Positions 22,967 to 33,560 of a stretch of 64,000 nt of DNA are shown piece after piece. The notes below the pieces were generated by a model. That model was not told the DNA's origin. It worked only from the letters and a program-made list of their open reading frames with translations, and did not search any database. The stretch comes from Cocos nucifera (Eukaryota > Streptophyta > Magnoliopsida > Arecales > Arecaceae), in contig QRFJ01000493.1 of assembly GCA_006176705.1 (NCBI GenBank), positions 1 through 64,000 on the forward strand, read 5' to 3'. The position numbers were made by a program, and so were the translations under genes. Numbering within the stretch: the stretch's first letter is position 1; each line of letters begins with the position of its first letter.

Positions 22967-23907
22967 AATATCCTTAATAGACTCTTTCTTTTTGGACTTC
23001 CCAAGACCCTATATTTTTGAAGAAATAATCTTTATGAAGAGGGAGCAACCTATGCATAAGATTTAGAACATATCAATACCTCCACAAAGTAATCTGAAAG
23101 AGTATCTTAGGCCCGAACCAACATATAGCATGTGTGAAGAGCATAACAAAGCCTCTTTTTCAAAAACAAAATATATAACATCAAATAGGTACATTCGACC
23201 TACATGGCCTCTTTCAAAGGATCGGTGAGGATGCTAGCTTTCTCCAGTCCATAGTGTGATTCCATAAGCAGTACCACATGTTCCACTTAAGTTCTTTCTT
23301 TTAGGAGATATCCGCTTGGGGCTTCAAATTTTTGAAAAGCATCAATTGACTGCAAGGCCTTTTGCACTTCATTGATAATCCCCTTCTTTCCATTGTCCTT
23401 CAGTTTTGCCATCTTAGTACTTAGTAATGCCTTGCTTAGCCCCTACTATTATATTGGGCTTTTGCATTCTCTATTCGCCTCCATCTCCTCCTTGCTTCAT
23501 CCATTCAAGTCCCCTCCTCAGATTGACTACTCATGCTGTTATTCTTCTAGGTATCTTCTTCTACAGGCAAAATCATGATAGCAGCTTCCATAGGCAATTG
23601 AGGTGATAAGACTTCATAGGTAAATAAGTTAGCTAGGTTAGACATTTCTTGACCTAAAACTAGGATGGGATTGGTAATAGCTAGTACAATTATGGCCTGG
23701 TAGGGGGAAGTGCTAAAGATGGGTCATGGATAGGGGTTTGAACCCAAGGGGCTTGGTAGGATTGAGATTTGATTTATGAACTTGGTGAATAGGACTGTAT
23801 GTATGTCTTCTAGGGAATTAGAAAAAGATATCAATTTGAAAGTGACTTGCTTGTTGGGCATGGCCTTTTCAAGGATTGGCTACACTTCTAAGGTGCAATG
23901 AAAAAAT

Positions 23908-24049
23908 TGACTCATCATATCCGAGGAGAGTGATTCCACTTGAATCCAAGAAGGAATTAGATAAAATAGGAAGTAAACTGACTCATCATAATTGGGGATA
24001 GTGATTCCACTTGAATCCAAGGAGGAATTAGATAAAATAGGGATAGACA
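23908..24049. repeat. 71-bp tandem duplication
   Basis: TGACTCATCAT recurs at 23908 and 23979. Both units contain GTGATTCCACTTGAATCCAA and GGAATTAGATAAAATAGG with only a few differences. There are two copies only. Confidence 0.85.
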
Positions 24050-24619
24050 TAGATAGTTTACTATAGAGTTTCTATTAGAATCCTAGGGTGATCTTGTTTG
24101 CTATTCTTTCCTCACTACTTGGAGACGGACATGCCAAAATACTTATGATCACAAGTCTCATGGCTAGGAGGTTAGAATGAAGGTATGCCACTAGTGTGAG
24201 ATTAGCTAGAAGTAGGATGATCATAGGAAAATAATGAAAGTAGTATAGATCCAAATATTTTGATCTTCGTGGACCTTCATTATTATCACATTAGCTATTT
24301 CGGAAAAAGAAGGATAGGGTTAGATAGGGTGTAATTAGGGCTACGATTAAAGTGATCTCTCGCTACTACTGTTACTAAGAGTAAAGTAGATTCCTTCTAA
24401 AAAACTATGAGGAAGATAAATCAAGATGGCATTTGGTGACTCAAATGAGATCACCAAGGTGATCATAAATCCTTATCCAGGATAAGTTGATCCCTAATGA
24501 TGTAAGATCACTATATTTTGTATACTATGTTCTAGTGATTAAACATTCTCAAGTATCCATGAATAACCTATTTGATATTTCATGAAAAACCAAGATCACT
24601 GGTCACATCATATCAAAAC

Positions 24620-25040
24620 TAGCCCTAATATATTTTATAAAATATATTTATGAATCTTATAAAATATATATAATTATTAATACATTAATTTTTATTATAT
24701 TCCATAAAAATATATTTATTAATTCTATAAATTATTATTCATATAACAATATAATAATTATTTGTATAAAATTGATATTTTCATTTATAATCATGTTACA
24801 TTATTATTTCAATATTAATGTTTATTTTGATTATAAAAATAAGAAAAATAGAAGTAATATATTAAATAGTTTAGTAATATACATATAAAGTAAAATAAAA
24901 TATTTCTATTATTATTTAAAATTCTAATTGAAAAATAATATCACAATACTATGATTAATAATATATTATAATATAATATATATCATAAATATAATGTATA
25001 TAATATTGATATAGTATATATATTGAGTATATTAACATAC
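24620..25040. repeat. AT-rich low-complexity tract
   Basis: About 420 bp is composed almost only of A and T, with TATAATATAATATATATC-like runs. It could be a matrix-attachment-like or decayed intergenic segment. No coding signal is visible. Confidence 0.8.
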
Positions 25041-25474
25041 CGTTTTTTCTATTAGATTGAGAGGCATTTGTGTCCCCAAATTTCAATCAAAGATCACTAT
25101 CTTGGGGTGATCTTAGATATTTGACCTCAAGGAGAGGTTTTCCATTACCAAGATGAGCGGTGATTCAATGGGGAGTGTGATTTGGGATCACTACCATCCA
25201 TATCATCTTTGGTCTTGGGATGATAACCCCATACTAATCCCCCTTTAAAGATAACTAAAGATAAATTAGATCCAATATTGATGCATCAAAGGATCTTCTT
25301 ATTAGAGTATATTTGACTTATTTATATACATAACAACAATTGTACATTAAATAATTGTTGACTCTTATAATTGTTGATGTTGTCATGATCTGAAATGGTT
25401 TTGACAATTCCTACATATGGCATAACCATGAACTAAATTATGATCTAAATAAAACAAACATCCTTGATTAGCTT

Positions 25475-26034
25475 TGTTGGCATAGATATGGAGCTCCCAA
25501 GCCTTGGGAGGCCATAAGAGGAGCCATGGACTTGGCTCCAGGATTCTTGGACTGCCTAGGGCTAGGACTGGTTTGGTCCTAAGGTGGAGGTTCAGCCCTC
25601 CACGATCATGAGGTCCTAGTTTGTGGGGTCTCATGGGGGCTAATCCAAGTTTGGAGTAGGTTTGGGTCCATGGGGTTGAGTGCATGATCTGAACATGAGT
25701 ATACATAGATTTGAATTAGTGCATTCGGATTGGGTTAGCCTAGAAAATTTTTTACAGGTTAAATTTTTGGTCCATGTATAGGTATATATATACATGTGTA
25801 TTATAAATCCTAAGAGAGGAATCAATATAGGCATTTTCTCCCATCTCTCTCTCTCTCTCTTTGGTCTTTCACACACCAAGGTGCCCTAGGAGGCGTGCCT
25901 CCTATCGTGCCTACAAGCAAGGAGGTAGGAGGCACACCCCATCTCTTCTACATGAATGTTCTTCCTTCAACCGCAACAAGACATTAAGAGATCCTGCACA
26001 ATAGTTAGTATCAGAGTTGTTGATTATTCTAACA
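25475..26034 (+). repeat. Element N 5' LTR
   Basis: The 560-bp LTR starts TGTTGGCATAGATATGG and ends GATTATTCTAACA. A TATA-like TATAAATC lies at about 25802, and a (CT)n run at 25844-25860 follows. Near the end, the segment GTGCCCTAGGAGGCGTGCC and the false PBS-like AGTATCAGAGTTG at about 26008 match the 3' LTR. Confidence 0.9.
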
Positions 26035-26036
26035 AT

Positions 26037-26049
26037 TGGTATCAGAGCC
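26037..26049 (+). other. Primer binding site of element N
   Basis: TGGTATCAGAGCC is a perfect tRNA-iMet PBS, two bases downstream of the LTR end AACA. It fixes the orientation of N as plus. Confidence 0.93.
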
Positions 26050-27870
26050 TTCTTAATAAGGAGGCATGAAAGGAAGAAGGAAACAAGGGATTCAGTAGTT
26101 TTGGGGTTGGTAGGGCCCCATTCTTCCTCCCAATTAGTGGCTGATCTGGTGATTGGCTGTCGATCCTAGACACTAACAGCTGACTCTAATGAATAGGGGC
26201 TGATCCCAGCATTTAGTGGCTGATTCCGACGATCAGGTAACTAATCATGGTGAGCAAGGTTGAAACAAGCCATGTGGATTTTCATGGGTTGTGGCACGTA
26301 CGTGTGTAGGATGGCGGAGTTTCGAAGGGAGGGCCTATGGCACGACGGTCTTCTTCTCCAGCAAGAACATTGTAGGATGGTGGCAGCATCGACTCCAGCG
26401 GTGGTGCACAGGCAATGGCGTGCATGTGTGAGTAGCAACGATCAAGCTAGCATGGTGGCTGGTGACATGCGAGCGATGGTGCACGTGCAGCGGGAGCGAC
26501 GGCATGCCATGGTGGTGCATAGATTTGGCAAGGTGGAGCATAGATCCAATGGTGGAGCATGGATTTGGCAATGGCTTGCAGATCTAGCAATGGCATGCAT
26601 ACAATGGGAGCCATGGTGTGCTGTGGTGGCACACGGATCTAGCAGTGGTGCATGGATTCGATGGTGGCACATGGATCCGACGATGGTCGATGATGTTCCA
26701 TGGAGGAAGGTGATCGGATTTTTTTTTTAGAGGGAGGAGGGAGGAGCCATTTGGAGTTGCTAGAAGCTTCCTTCCAGTGGGTATCCAACTGTTAAAAAAA
26801 TATATTTTTGTTGGCTGTAGCTTCGCATGGTATTAAAAAAAAAAGTGCAAAGGCTGAGCTGCTGGTGATTTATTTAGCATATTGGAGGAGAGGTCACCCA
26901 AGGGATAGTGGTTGAGGTGGAGTTAAAGAATAAGTGACTATACAGCCTTCAGATATAGGAAGACGGGAAAGTCGTCAAGGTGCATTTAGCGGTGTGACTG
27001 GTTGGAGCCTTAGGTGATGAAGATGGTTGATTTCCAGAGTTTAGTCAGTGAGTTAGAGGAGCTGGATAAGCTTTTATGTATTTCGAAGGAGCCTGTAGGG
27101 TATAGTATATCCAAGACAACTTCAGAGGAGTCTGCAAAGTGCAGGAGGTTCGAAAGGACAGCGATGGTATTCGATGTGTAGGGGGCCCAGCAGTGCAACA
27201 TTAGATTGTTGGCCTTGGAGACTTCTATGGCATTAGGTAGACTTCAATTTCAGATGGAGGACCAAGTAGAGGTAGCTTCACAGGTGGAGAGGAAATTGGA
27301 CACAAGTTCAAAGCAAAGGGATGCAGAAGGATCGATATGCTAGCACTAGCACTAGTATTGCATAGTTTCAGATGGAGTGGTATGTGTAGGTGGATAGATA
27401 TTGTTTTGAGGAGACTGTGTCGGGGTATGCAGCGAGTGCCCATACAGGAACGCTATGATTTTTTTAGGAAAGTCCAGGATAAGTGATGCAACTACTAAGC
27501 ATAAGGGTGCCTACAACAAAATCTAGGATGGTGCCAAGGAGTAAGCATAGGTCTTTAACTATGGAGACGGTCGTTCCAAAGGTGTCAAAGGGAGCTCAGG
27601 AACTAAAAAGGTTAGGCATTGGCATTAGAGTTTTCACAGGAAGCTATCTAGGTGAGCTGTGGAGCATAGGTTAGTGTTGCAGCCATGGAGTCAGAGCAAG
27701 AGGATATCAATTCGAGGCCAACAACTGTAGTGAAGCACGAATCTCAGGGGCTTTGGAGCATAGGTCAGTATTACAACTAAGGAGGTAAGGTGGCTTCGAA
27801 GGAATGATGTCAGCTCAGGAAGCAGCAAGATGGTGCAGACGATCCATGTGGGTTTTGCCAATGCTTAGGG
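26050..27870 (+). other. Element N internal region (no gag-pol)
   Basis: The first part (26230-26720) is GC-richer and internally repetitive, with recurring words such as TGGATTTGGCAATGG, GTGGCACATGGATC and GTGGTGCA. This repetition keeps long frames open on both strands (for example 26260-26730 plus), but none has a known domain. The second part (26900-27870) is less repetitive. It might be a worn gag-like segment, as the runs GTTAGAGGAGCTGGATAAGC and AGTGCAGGAGGTTCGAAAGG could come from a helical protein, but I cannot show this. Confidence 0.6.
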
Positions 27871-27885
27871 CACCAAAGTGGAGAT
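27871..27885 (+). other. Polypurine tract of element N
   Basis: CACCAAAGTGGAGAT lies directly before the 3' LTR start TGTTGGCGC. The core AAAGTGGAGA is a normal plant PPT. Confidence 0.8.
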
Positions 27886-29567
27886 TGTTGGCGCAAATAT
27901 GATGCTCCCATACCTTGGGAGGCTATGAGAGGCACCATGGGCTTGGCTCTAGGATTTTAGGATTGGTTTGGGTTCTAGAGCTAGGACCAATTTGGTTCTA
28001 GGATGGAGGTTCAGCCCTTCACGGTCATGAGGTCCTGATTTATGGACCTCATGAGGGCTAATCCAAGTTTGGATCAGGTTTATGTCCATGGGGTTGAGTG
28101 CATGATCAAACCTTGGATGTACAAGGGTTTGGGTGAGTGCATTCGAATTGGATTAGCCTAGAAAGTTTTTTATGGTTGGGTTTTGGTCCATGTTGTTAGG
28201 ATTTGACATCTTGAATTCGATCTACAGTAGAAAAAGTCTAAATGTGGAGAAGCACAGCTCAAAGAGCACATTGCGAGGAGCTCGAAGACATTTTTTATGG
28301 AGCCTACACCATGCAGCAAGTGGGGCCCATAGCGTGTAGCTTGTGGAGCCTATAGTGCTCGATGCAAGCTTGCAGTGAGGCAGCCCATGCATGCAGGCCC
28401 ACGAGGCTCAGCCTAGGCATTCAGGCCAGCCATGCATGGGCACCTAGGCCCAACACGGGCATGCAAGATTCTGGGCCCAAGCATGGCCCGCAGCATGCTG
28501 ATGCATGCGAGCGCATGCACTGCTACCACCCTAGCCCAAGTACGGCCCATAGTGCTTGGATGCACGTGGGCATGGTCTAGGCCTAGGAATGCATGCACAC
28601 ACATGCAGCCCAAGCCCAAGCGGACCATGCATGGGGTAATCGAGGGAGCTCTTCACAAGGTCTATGGCATGTTGCACCTAGATTAGGTGTATTCATAGGG
28701 TACATGGCCTTTTTTCTTTGATTGAATGCATGTTGGGCATGATCGGATGGCCGCTAAAGCTCTCGACCATGATCAAATCATGGTTGGACGTTCATAGCCT
28801 ATTTGAGTTTCAATAGGACTCGTATCTCTAATCTTAAGTGGGTTTTTTGGGCCTATTTAATGGCCTGACATGTTGTGAAAATCGTAAGATGCAGAGAAGG
28901 CTCAGACATCCCCCGAGAGAAGTTTGGTAGAGCACCAAGAGCATGCAGTCCACAGAGTTGATGCAGATAGAGCATCGAGACAGAGCAGAGCATCAGACAG
29001 AGTGAGGCAACAGCTATATGAGTGGTCATTAGGCATGATGTAATGGCATTTACAGAAAGCATCTAGGGGCATCGAGGATCCTAGTACTGGCAGGCCTGTG
29101 AGAGGGTCTCCTTGAAAATTTTTGAGAGAGCTTTTATGAGGGTAGCTTCTAGTTAGGAGGATTATATATAAGTGTTGAGAGTGGATAATCTCCTCTTATA
29201 TTTATTTCTTTCTCATAGTGAAGCTTGTATGCCCTATGGAGGTAGCACTTTGGCTAATCCACAAACCTGATTATGTTCTCGTTTTATTTCTTCTTTCTTC
29301 CTACTATCAGCAAAAGAATATCGGATCTCGAGATGGTGGTGTATACTTTATATTGTAAATCCAAAGAGATAAATCACAGCTATTTTCTTCCACATCTCTG
29401 TCTTTCTGGTCTTTTACATGCCAAGGTGCCCTAGGGGGTGCGCCTCCAAGCAAGGAGATAGGAGGCACACCCCATCTCTTCTACATGAACGTTCTTCCTT
29501 TTGCCACAACAAGATGTCAAGAGATCCTACACAATAGTTGGTATCAGAGCTGTTGATTATTCTAACA
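27886..29567 (+). repeat. Element N 3' LTR with internal insertion
   Basis: 27886-28193 and about 29331-29567 together match the 5' LTR from TGTTGGC to TTCTAACA. Between them lie about 1.1 kb absent from the 5' LTR. Without the insert the length is close to the 560 bp of the 5' LTR. Identity is visibly lower than between the LTRs of copia C, so N is older than C. Confidence 0.85.
28194..29330. mobile_element. LTR-like insertion in element N 3' LTR
   Basis: The insertion starts TGTTAGGATTTGACATC. Its right edge is uncertain: an LTR-like end CTATCAGCA occurs at 29311, but another 25 bases or so (to GATCTCGAGATGG) are also foreign to the 5' LTR. It has a GC-rich segment at 28340-28640 with many GCATGCA and GCCCA words, and a TATATATAAG box near 29163 followed by a pyrimidine-rich end. 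No protein domain, PBS or PPT is found. A solo LTR is the most likely identity; a clear target-site duplication is lacking. Confidence 0.55.
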
Positions 29568-29572
29568 AACTT

Positions 29573-30158
29573 GTGGTTCCATACATTGTGGTTGATTATG
29601 GCCAAATCTTATTCTTTTATTCTATTTATCATAGTCAGTATCATTGCCAAGTCCTAAATCCTTTTGCCTCGACATAGTTGGATTAGTATGACCAAACCCT
29701 ATTATGTGTAGCAAGGTTCACATAATTTCATTCATTCTGGCCCCTTTTAATCTCATCCACATAGTGCTTGCTCATGGCTACTACCTAAGTTATTGAGATG
29801 GGGTGTAAACAAATCTCCCTTAGCTAGGACCTTTAGGGTCATTAGGTGGGTTGGGATGCATTAAGCTTGTAAGGATCATGTTATTTGCTATTAGAAGACT
29901 CAAAAAGAGTTTTGAGGGGAGATATATTTGGTGCTTTTGGATTAAAGCAAATAACATGAACCCTAACCTTCTGGGAGTAATCTCCAATGGTAACATCCAC
30001 TATTTCAAGAACATCTCCCAAATTCACTACATAACATGTGAAATTAAAAATTCTAAATTAAACTCTAAAATGCATATTGCTTCATTCATCTCGTGTAGCT
30101 AAACTACAGCACCACACAAAACTTGAATTGAGAATCTCTAGTTGTTATGCTAAAGATA
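29573..30158. other. Unclassified spacer between N and X
   Basis: About 590 bp of single-copy-looking sequence has no gene, repeat or transposon terminus that I can recognise. The short frame at 29851-30102 shows no known domain. Confidence 0.5.
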
Positions 30159-30735
30159 CACTACAAGAAATAAGATAATTAGCTATGCAAAAAAAGCATA
30201 GCTAAATATCCCAAAAGCATCGCAAAAGATAATTACTAACATAAAATATGTCGATAAAAAAGCATCGATAAAAGGGGCGTCATTGATTCCATTTACGCAT
30301 GCTTACAGTTTTACATCAGCAAATTTACCTACGCTTACAGAAAGCATCAATAAAAAGCTTTTTTAGCAATGCAAAGTTAGTGTCAAAAATTATTTATTTA
30401 CCTATGCTTAAAAAGCGTCGGCAAATATTTAGCGATGCAAACATTGCATCAAAAAAGTTTCAATTTATTTACGCTTACTAAGCATCACTAAAAATCCCTA
30501 TTTTGTGATGCTAAGTTTACGTTGGAGAAAATTATTAGCAATGCAAGATAAGCATAGGTAAATACATTTAGCGATGCTAATTAGCATCAATAAATGTCCT
30601 ATAGCATCGCTAATGATGGCACGTGCGACATCCCAGCACGTCCTTTGGTCACACTACGTAATATTTACCGATGCTAATTATCATTACTAAATGTATTTAC
30701 CTACACATATCTTGCATCGCTAATTATCCTTTTAC
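30159..30735. repeat. CACTA terminus and subterminal repeat field
   Basis: After the CACTA terminus, more than a dozen short motifs in both orientations resemble AGCATCGCTAAA, GCATCGATAAA and ATTTACCTATGC. Transposases of En/Spm elements bind such subterminal repeats. The field ends with GCATCGCTAATTATCC, which mirrors ATAATTAGCTATGC at the left end. It could therefore also be a small, nearly palindromic element on its own, with a decayed right terminus around 30735-30750. Confidence 0.65.
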
Positions 30736-31170
30736 TAGAAAAAAATTGATTGCTTTTGTACCAATTTTTTTATAATTTTTTCTATAAACCTATAGACAAA
30801 TAAACATATATAATATATACAATATGTACACTACCTTCTTCATTTACACATATGCCAAAATCAAATTTATTTTACTTTAACAATGACACTATATATATAT
30901 GTCTATATATATATATATATAGTCTATTTTTACAACAATAGATGTAGCAAAATAAGTATATATACAACTATATAAAATATCATATAAAAATATATACATC
31001 CATACAAAATAAAACTCCACATGCCAAACCATATCACAGACCAGCAATAGATTAAAAAATTAAGTTAGCAAACTAATTATTTACTAAAATGATAAAAATA
31101 TATAGATTAAAAATAATATAAAATAATATCGATCACAAGAGGACACCCATCATCATCATCGGTGGAGTCA

Positions 31171-31607
31171 TCACTGTATCAGCTTCTCATTTTTGGTAGT
31201 TCTACGAATCCACCTAATCACTGTATCAGCTGCAACAATTTAAAAATTTAAAATCAATTATTTATATATGATAAAATCTTAAATTAAATTAAATATAAAA
31301 AATTATAATATATAAAATTAATCTATCATATAAGGAGATGATGTACCTGCCTTGATAGACAACTGTTGTGACTAAGAGGTACCAACATTTCCATGTCGGT
31401 CCCCCCGTCAGATCACCTTCCCGGTGGCATAACTTAAAATCAATTATTTATATATAATAAAAAACTAAAAAAAATTAAATATAAAAAAAATATAAAATAT
31501 AAAATCAATCTATTATGATAGAAGATGATGTGCCTGCCTGATCATAAGACTGTTGTTGAGATGGAGATATACCGACATCTCTATATGGGCCCCTTCTGGT
31601 GGCATAA
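31171..31607 (-). pseudogene. Possible spliced gene remnant with a duplicated exon (in X)
   Basis: Three blocks on the minus strand look like exons in AT-rich introns. Block 1 (31534-31607, 74 bp) encodes GPYRDVGISPSQQQSYDQ and ends CAG before GCACATC. Block 2 (31347-31432, 86 bp) is similar to block 1, follows the same ATTTTAAG acceptor-like sequence and ends GGCAG before the donor GTACATC, but has stops. Block 3 (31171-31229) follows TTAAATTGTTGCAG and ends WIRRTTKNEKLIQ-stop. Lengths 74 and 86 keep the same phase, and block 1 joins block 3 in frame. The product is not recognised; it may be part of an X-encoded protein. Confidence 0.35.
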
Positions 31608-31969
31608 CTTAAAATCAGTTATTTATACATCATAAAAAACTAAAGCAAAAACATATAAAATAGCATACAAAATATTTAAATTATAACAAGCAAAAGCAAT
31701 ATACATTATGCCAGTGAAATAATTAAATTAAATATTTTGAAGGACTATAATCAATTTATAAACTTCAATAGTGACTAAACAGTAACACAAAAAACTTTAT
31801 GCAATAAATTTTTAATTATTTTCATTACAAAAATTTTTTAAAATATTTTATTTTATTTTATTCATCATTATTATTTTATAATATTTATTATTTTTTATTA
31901 AAAATTATTAATTTTTAAAAAATATTTTTTAAGAAATATATATATATATATATTTTTTTTCTTCCTTCT

Positions 31970-32760
31970 CCTTCCCATGCCACAACCCCTCGCCGCTCCG
32001 CCCCCGGCCCGTCAGCCATTGCATCTCAGACACTGTCCCCAGCCCCTTGATCGTCCGTGCCACCCCTTGCATCAGCCCCTGGTCCGCCGGCCCACCTCCG
32101 CACGACCAGCCCCCCTCCCCTCCCCTCGAGCCCCGGTGGTCGTCCGCCCCCAGCCCCCCAGTTGTCACATCTTCGGCACCATCCTCGGCCCCCGTAGCCA
32201 TCCATGCCACACTGCACTGGCCCTAGCCCACTCCATGCGACCAGACCCTCCTCCGCCCCCTCCACTCGAGCCCCAGCGGCCATCCATGGAAACACACCCC
32301 CCCCCCCCCCCCCCAAGCCCATGGCTTCCCCCGCTTCCCCTCGGGCCCGGCGGCATCTGTGGGAGCACAACCCGTCCTCTGCCCCCAGCCACCGTACCGC
32401 GCGCCTCCTCCGCGCCCCCAGCCACAGCTTCAACCCCCCCCCCCCCTCCTCTAGCTAGTTGAAATGAAATTAAAAGGAAGGAAAAATGCATTACTTTGAT
32501 CGGTGTGGATCGGGGGTGAAGCTGAGCAGAGCGGGGGAGTAGGAGCAGTGGCAATAGCGGTGCGGGTGGTGGTGGTAGTGGCAGCTGTAGCGGCAATGGC
32601 GGCGATGGTGAGAACTGATGGTGAGAGAGAGTGTGAGAGAGCCGAGGGAGAGGGAGCATGATCGGAGACAAAAATGGAGGAAGAAATAGAAGGGCAGGAA
32701 TGGGTTCAGCGAGAGATGAAAATGGAGGGAAGTGGAGAAAAGAATTTTGGCTTTCTATTT
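31970..32760. other. GC-rich island with long C runs (in X)
   Basis: An island of very high GC sits in AT-rich DNA. It has C runs of 18 (32297-32314) and 13 (32434-32446) on the plus strand, and GA-rich sequence at 32500-32760. Both strands have long open frames (for example 32165-32767 minus, 31977-32462 plus) encoding Pro/Arg- or Gly-rich low-complexity peptides. I do not call these genes. It may be the promoter or 5' exon region of an X gene read on the minus strand. The part from 32499 is repeated at 62933-63290. Confidence 0.55.
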
Positions 32761-33560
32761 TTTTCAAATAGAAATTTTATCTATGCAAAAATTTTATGTC
32801 GGCAAATAAACTATTTACATACACTAATTTAACGTCGGTAAATTTTTTATAAAAATTAAAATATTAATAAAAAAATTTAATCATTTTTTGATGCTATGTT
32901 AGCATAGGCAATTAACTTAATTACCTATGCAAATGTAAGCATCGGTAAATGACCTATTTATCTATGCAATATTTATGTAGGTAAATAATTTTTTTTATTT
33001 TTATAAACTATTTGTTAATGCTAAATTTGTATAAATAAATGATCTTTTTACCTATACGAATTTAGCATTGGCAAATATTAAACTATTTATCGATGCTAAC
33101 ATACGTAGGTAAATAGCATATTTACCTATATAAGAATAGAATATCGATAATTCAGCTCTTTACATATGCAAATATTATATTAGTAAATGATTTTTTTTAT
33201 TTTTTTATTTTTATAAAATATTTGCTTTCTCCAACCCAACACAATAGTGGGGCACAAAGACTATTTCAAGCAAGCTAAGCAGGGGACAAGTGGTGCATGG
33301 TATAGAGCTAGGTAGAGCAAAGTAGAGAGAGAGCAAAGGTGACGGCGGTAGTGGGGATACAAAGATTGTTCCGAGTGGACTAAATTTTTTTCTAGTTTTC
33401 TCTGAATATGATATAATTTTAGAATTTAAATCCCATCTTTATTATTCATTATCTAAATAATAATTATTAGAGTATCATCATAAAAGTCTGCCTCGATCCC
33501 GTAGCCTTAGTTTTGTTGATCAATAAAATTTGATTTTGATGGCTAGGAATGACTGTATGA
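32499..33560. repeat. X module, copy 1 (GA-rich, subterminal repeats, tail)
   Basis: This module is repeated in the same orientation at 62933-64000. Shared landmarks in order are CGGTGTGGATC, GAGAGAGCCGAGGGAGA, AACGAGAGAT-like sequence, a field of TTACCTATGC/GCATCGGTAAA repeats, TATAGAGCTAGGTAGAGCAA at about 33301, and TCATTATCTAAATAAT. The repeat field has many short inverted motifs and could form multiple hairpins. Confidence 0.8.

Larger units (their letters stand above)
22967..25469. other. Unclassified spacer
   Basis: No recognisable gene or transposon is seen in this stretch. Short frames such as 23372-23578 have no domain. It contains a 71-bp tandem duplication (23908-24049) and a very AT-rich core (24620-25040). 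The flanks of that core both contain words like GATCACTA and GGTGATC, perhaps ends of an old MITE, but I could not pair them. The last bases before 25470 are the target side of element N. Confidence 0.4.
25475..29567 (+). mobile_element. Non-autonomous LTR retrotransposon N
   Basis: N has 5' LTR 25475-26034, a tRNA-iMet PBS, a 1.85-kb internal region, a PPT and 3' LTR 27886-29567. Flanking 5-mers AGCTT (25470-25474) and AACTT (29568-29572) form a target-site duplication with one transition. The internal region encodes no detectable gag, protease, integrase or reverse transcriptase, so N must have moved with enzymes from another element, as do TRIM/LARD-type elements. The 3' LTR is longer than the 5' LTR because it holds a later insertion at 28194-29330. 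Confidence 0.85.

Noticed and set aside
24409..25260. MITE or hAT-like element with inverted ends around the AT-rich core
   Set aside because: Words such as GATCACTA and GGTGATC occur on both sides, but I could not find paired terminal repeats or a target-site duplication.
26008..26020. AGTATCAGAGTTG as the PBS of element N
   Set aside because: It lies inside the LTR and recurs in the 3' LTR (about 29540, there GGTATCAGAGCTG). The true PBS is at 26037, directly after the LTR end.
26260..26730. 156-codon plus-strand ORF as a gene
   Set aside because: It lies in a GC-rich, internally repetitive part of element N; several frames on both strands are open at once and no domain or codon pattern supports it.
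28362..28686. Overlapping His/Cys/Ala-rich frames as a metallothionein-like or other gene
   Set aside because: Both strands are open over the same GC-rich words in an LTR-like insertion; no conserved spacing of Cys and no start context.
30890..30925. (TA)n microsatellites here and near 31937-31954 as origin or regulatory elements
   Set aside because: They are simple repeats in AT-rich transposon sequence; nothing else supports a function.
31977..32767. Long overlapping frames on both strands as Pro-rich or Gly-rich proteins
   Set aside because: They are caused by high GC and C runs. The two strands and three frames are open together, and the products are low complexity with no conserved segment in the second copy at 62933-63302.
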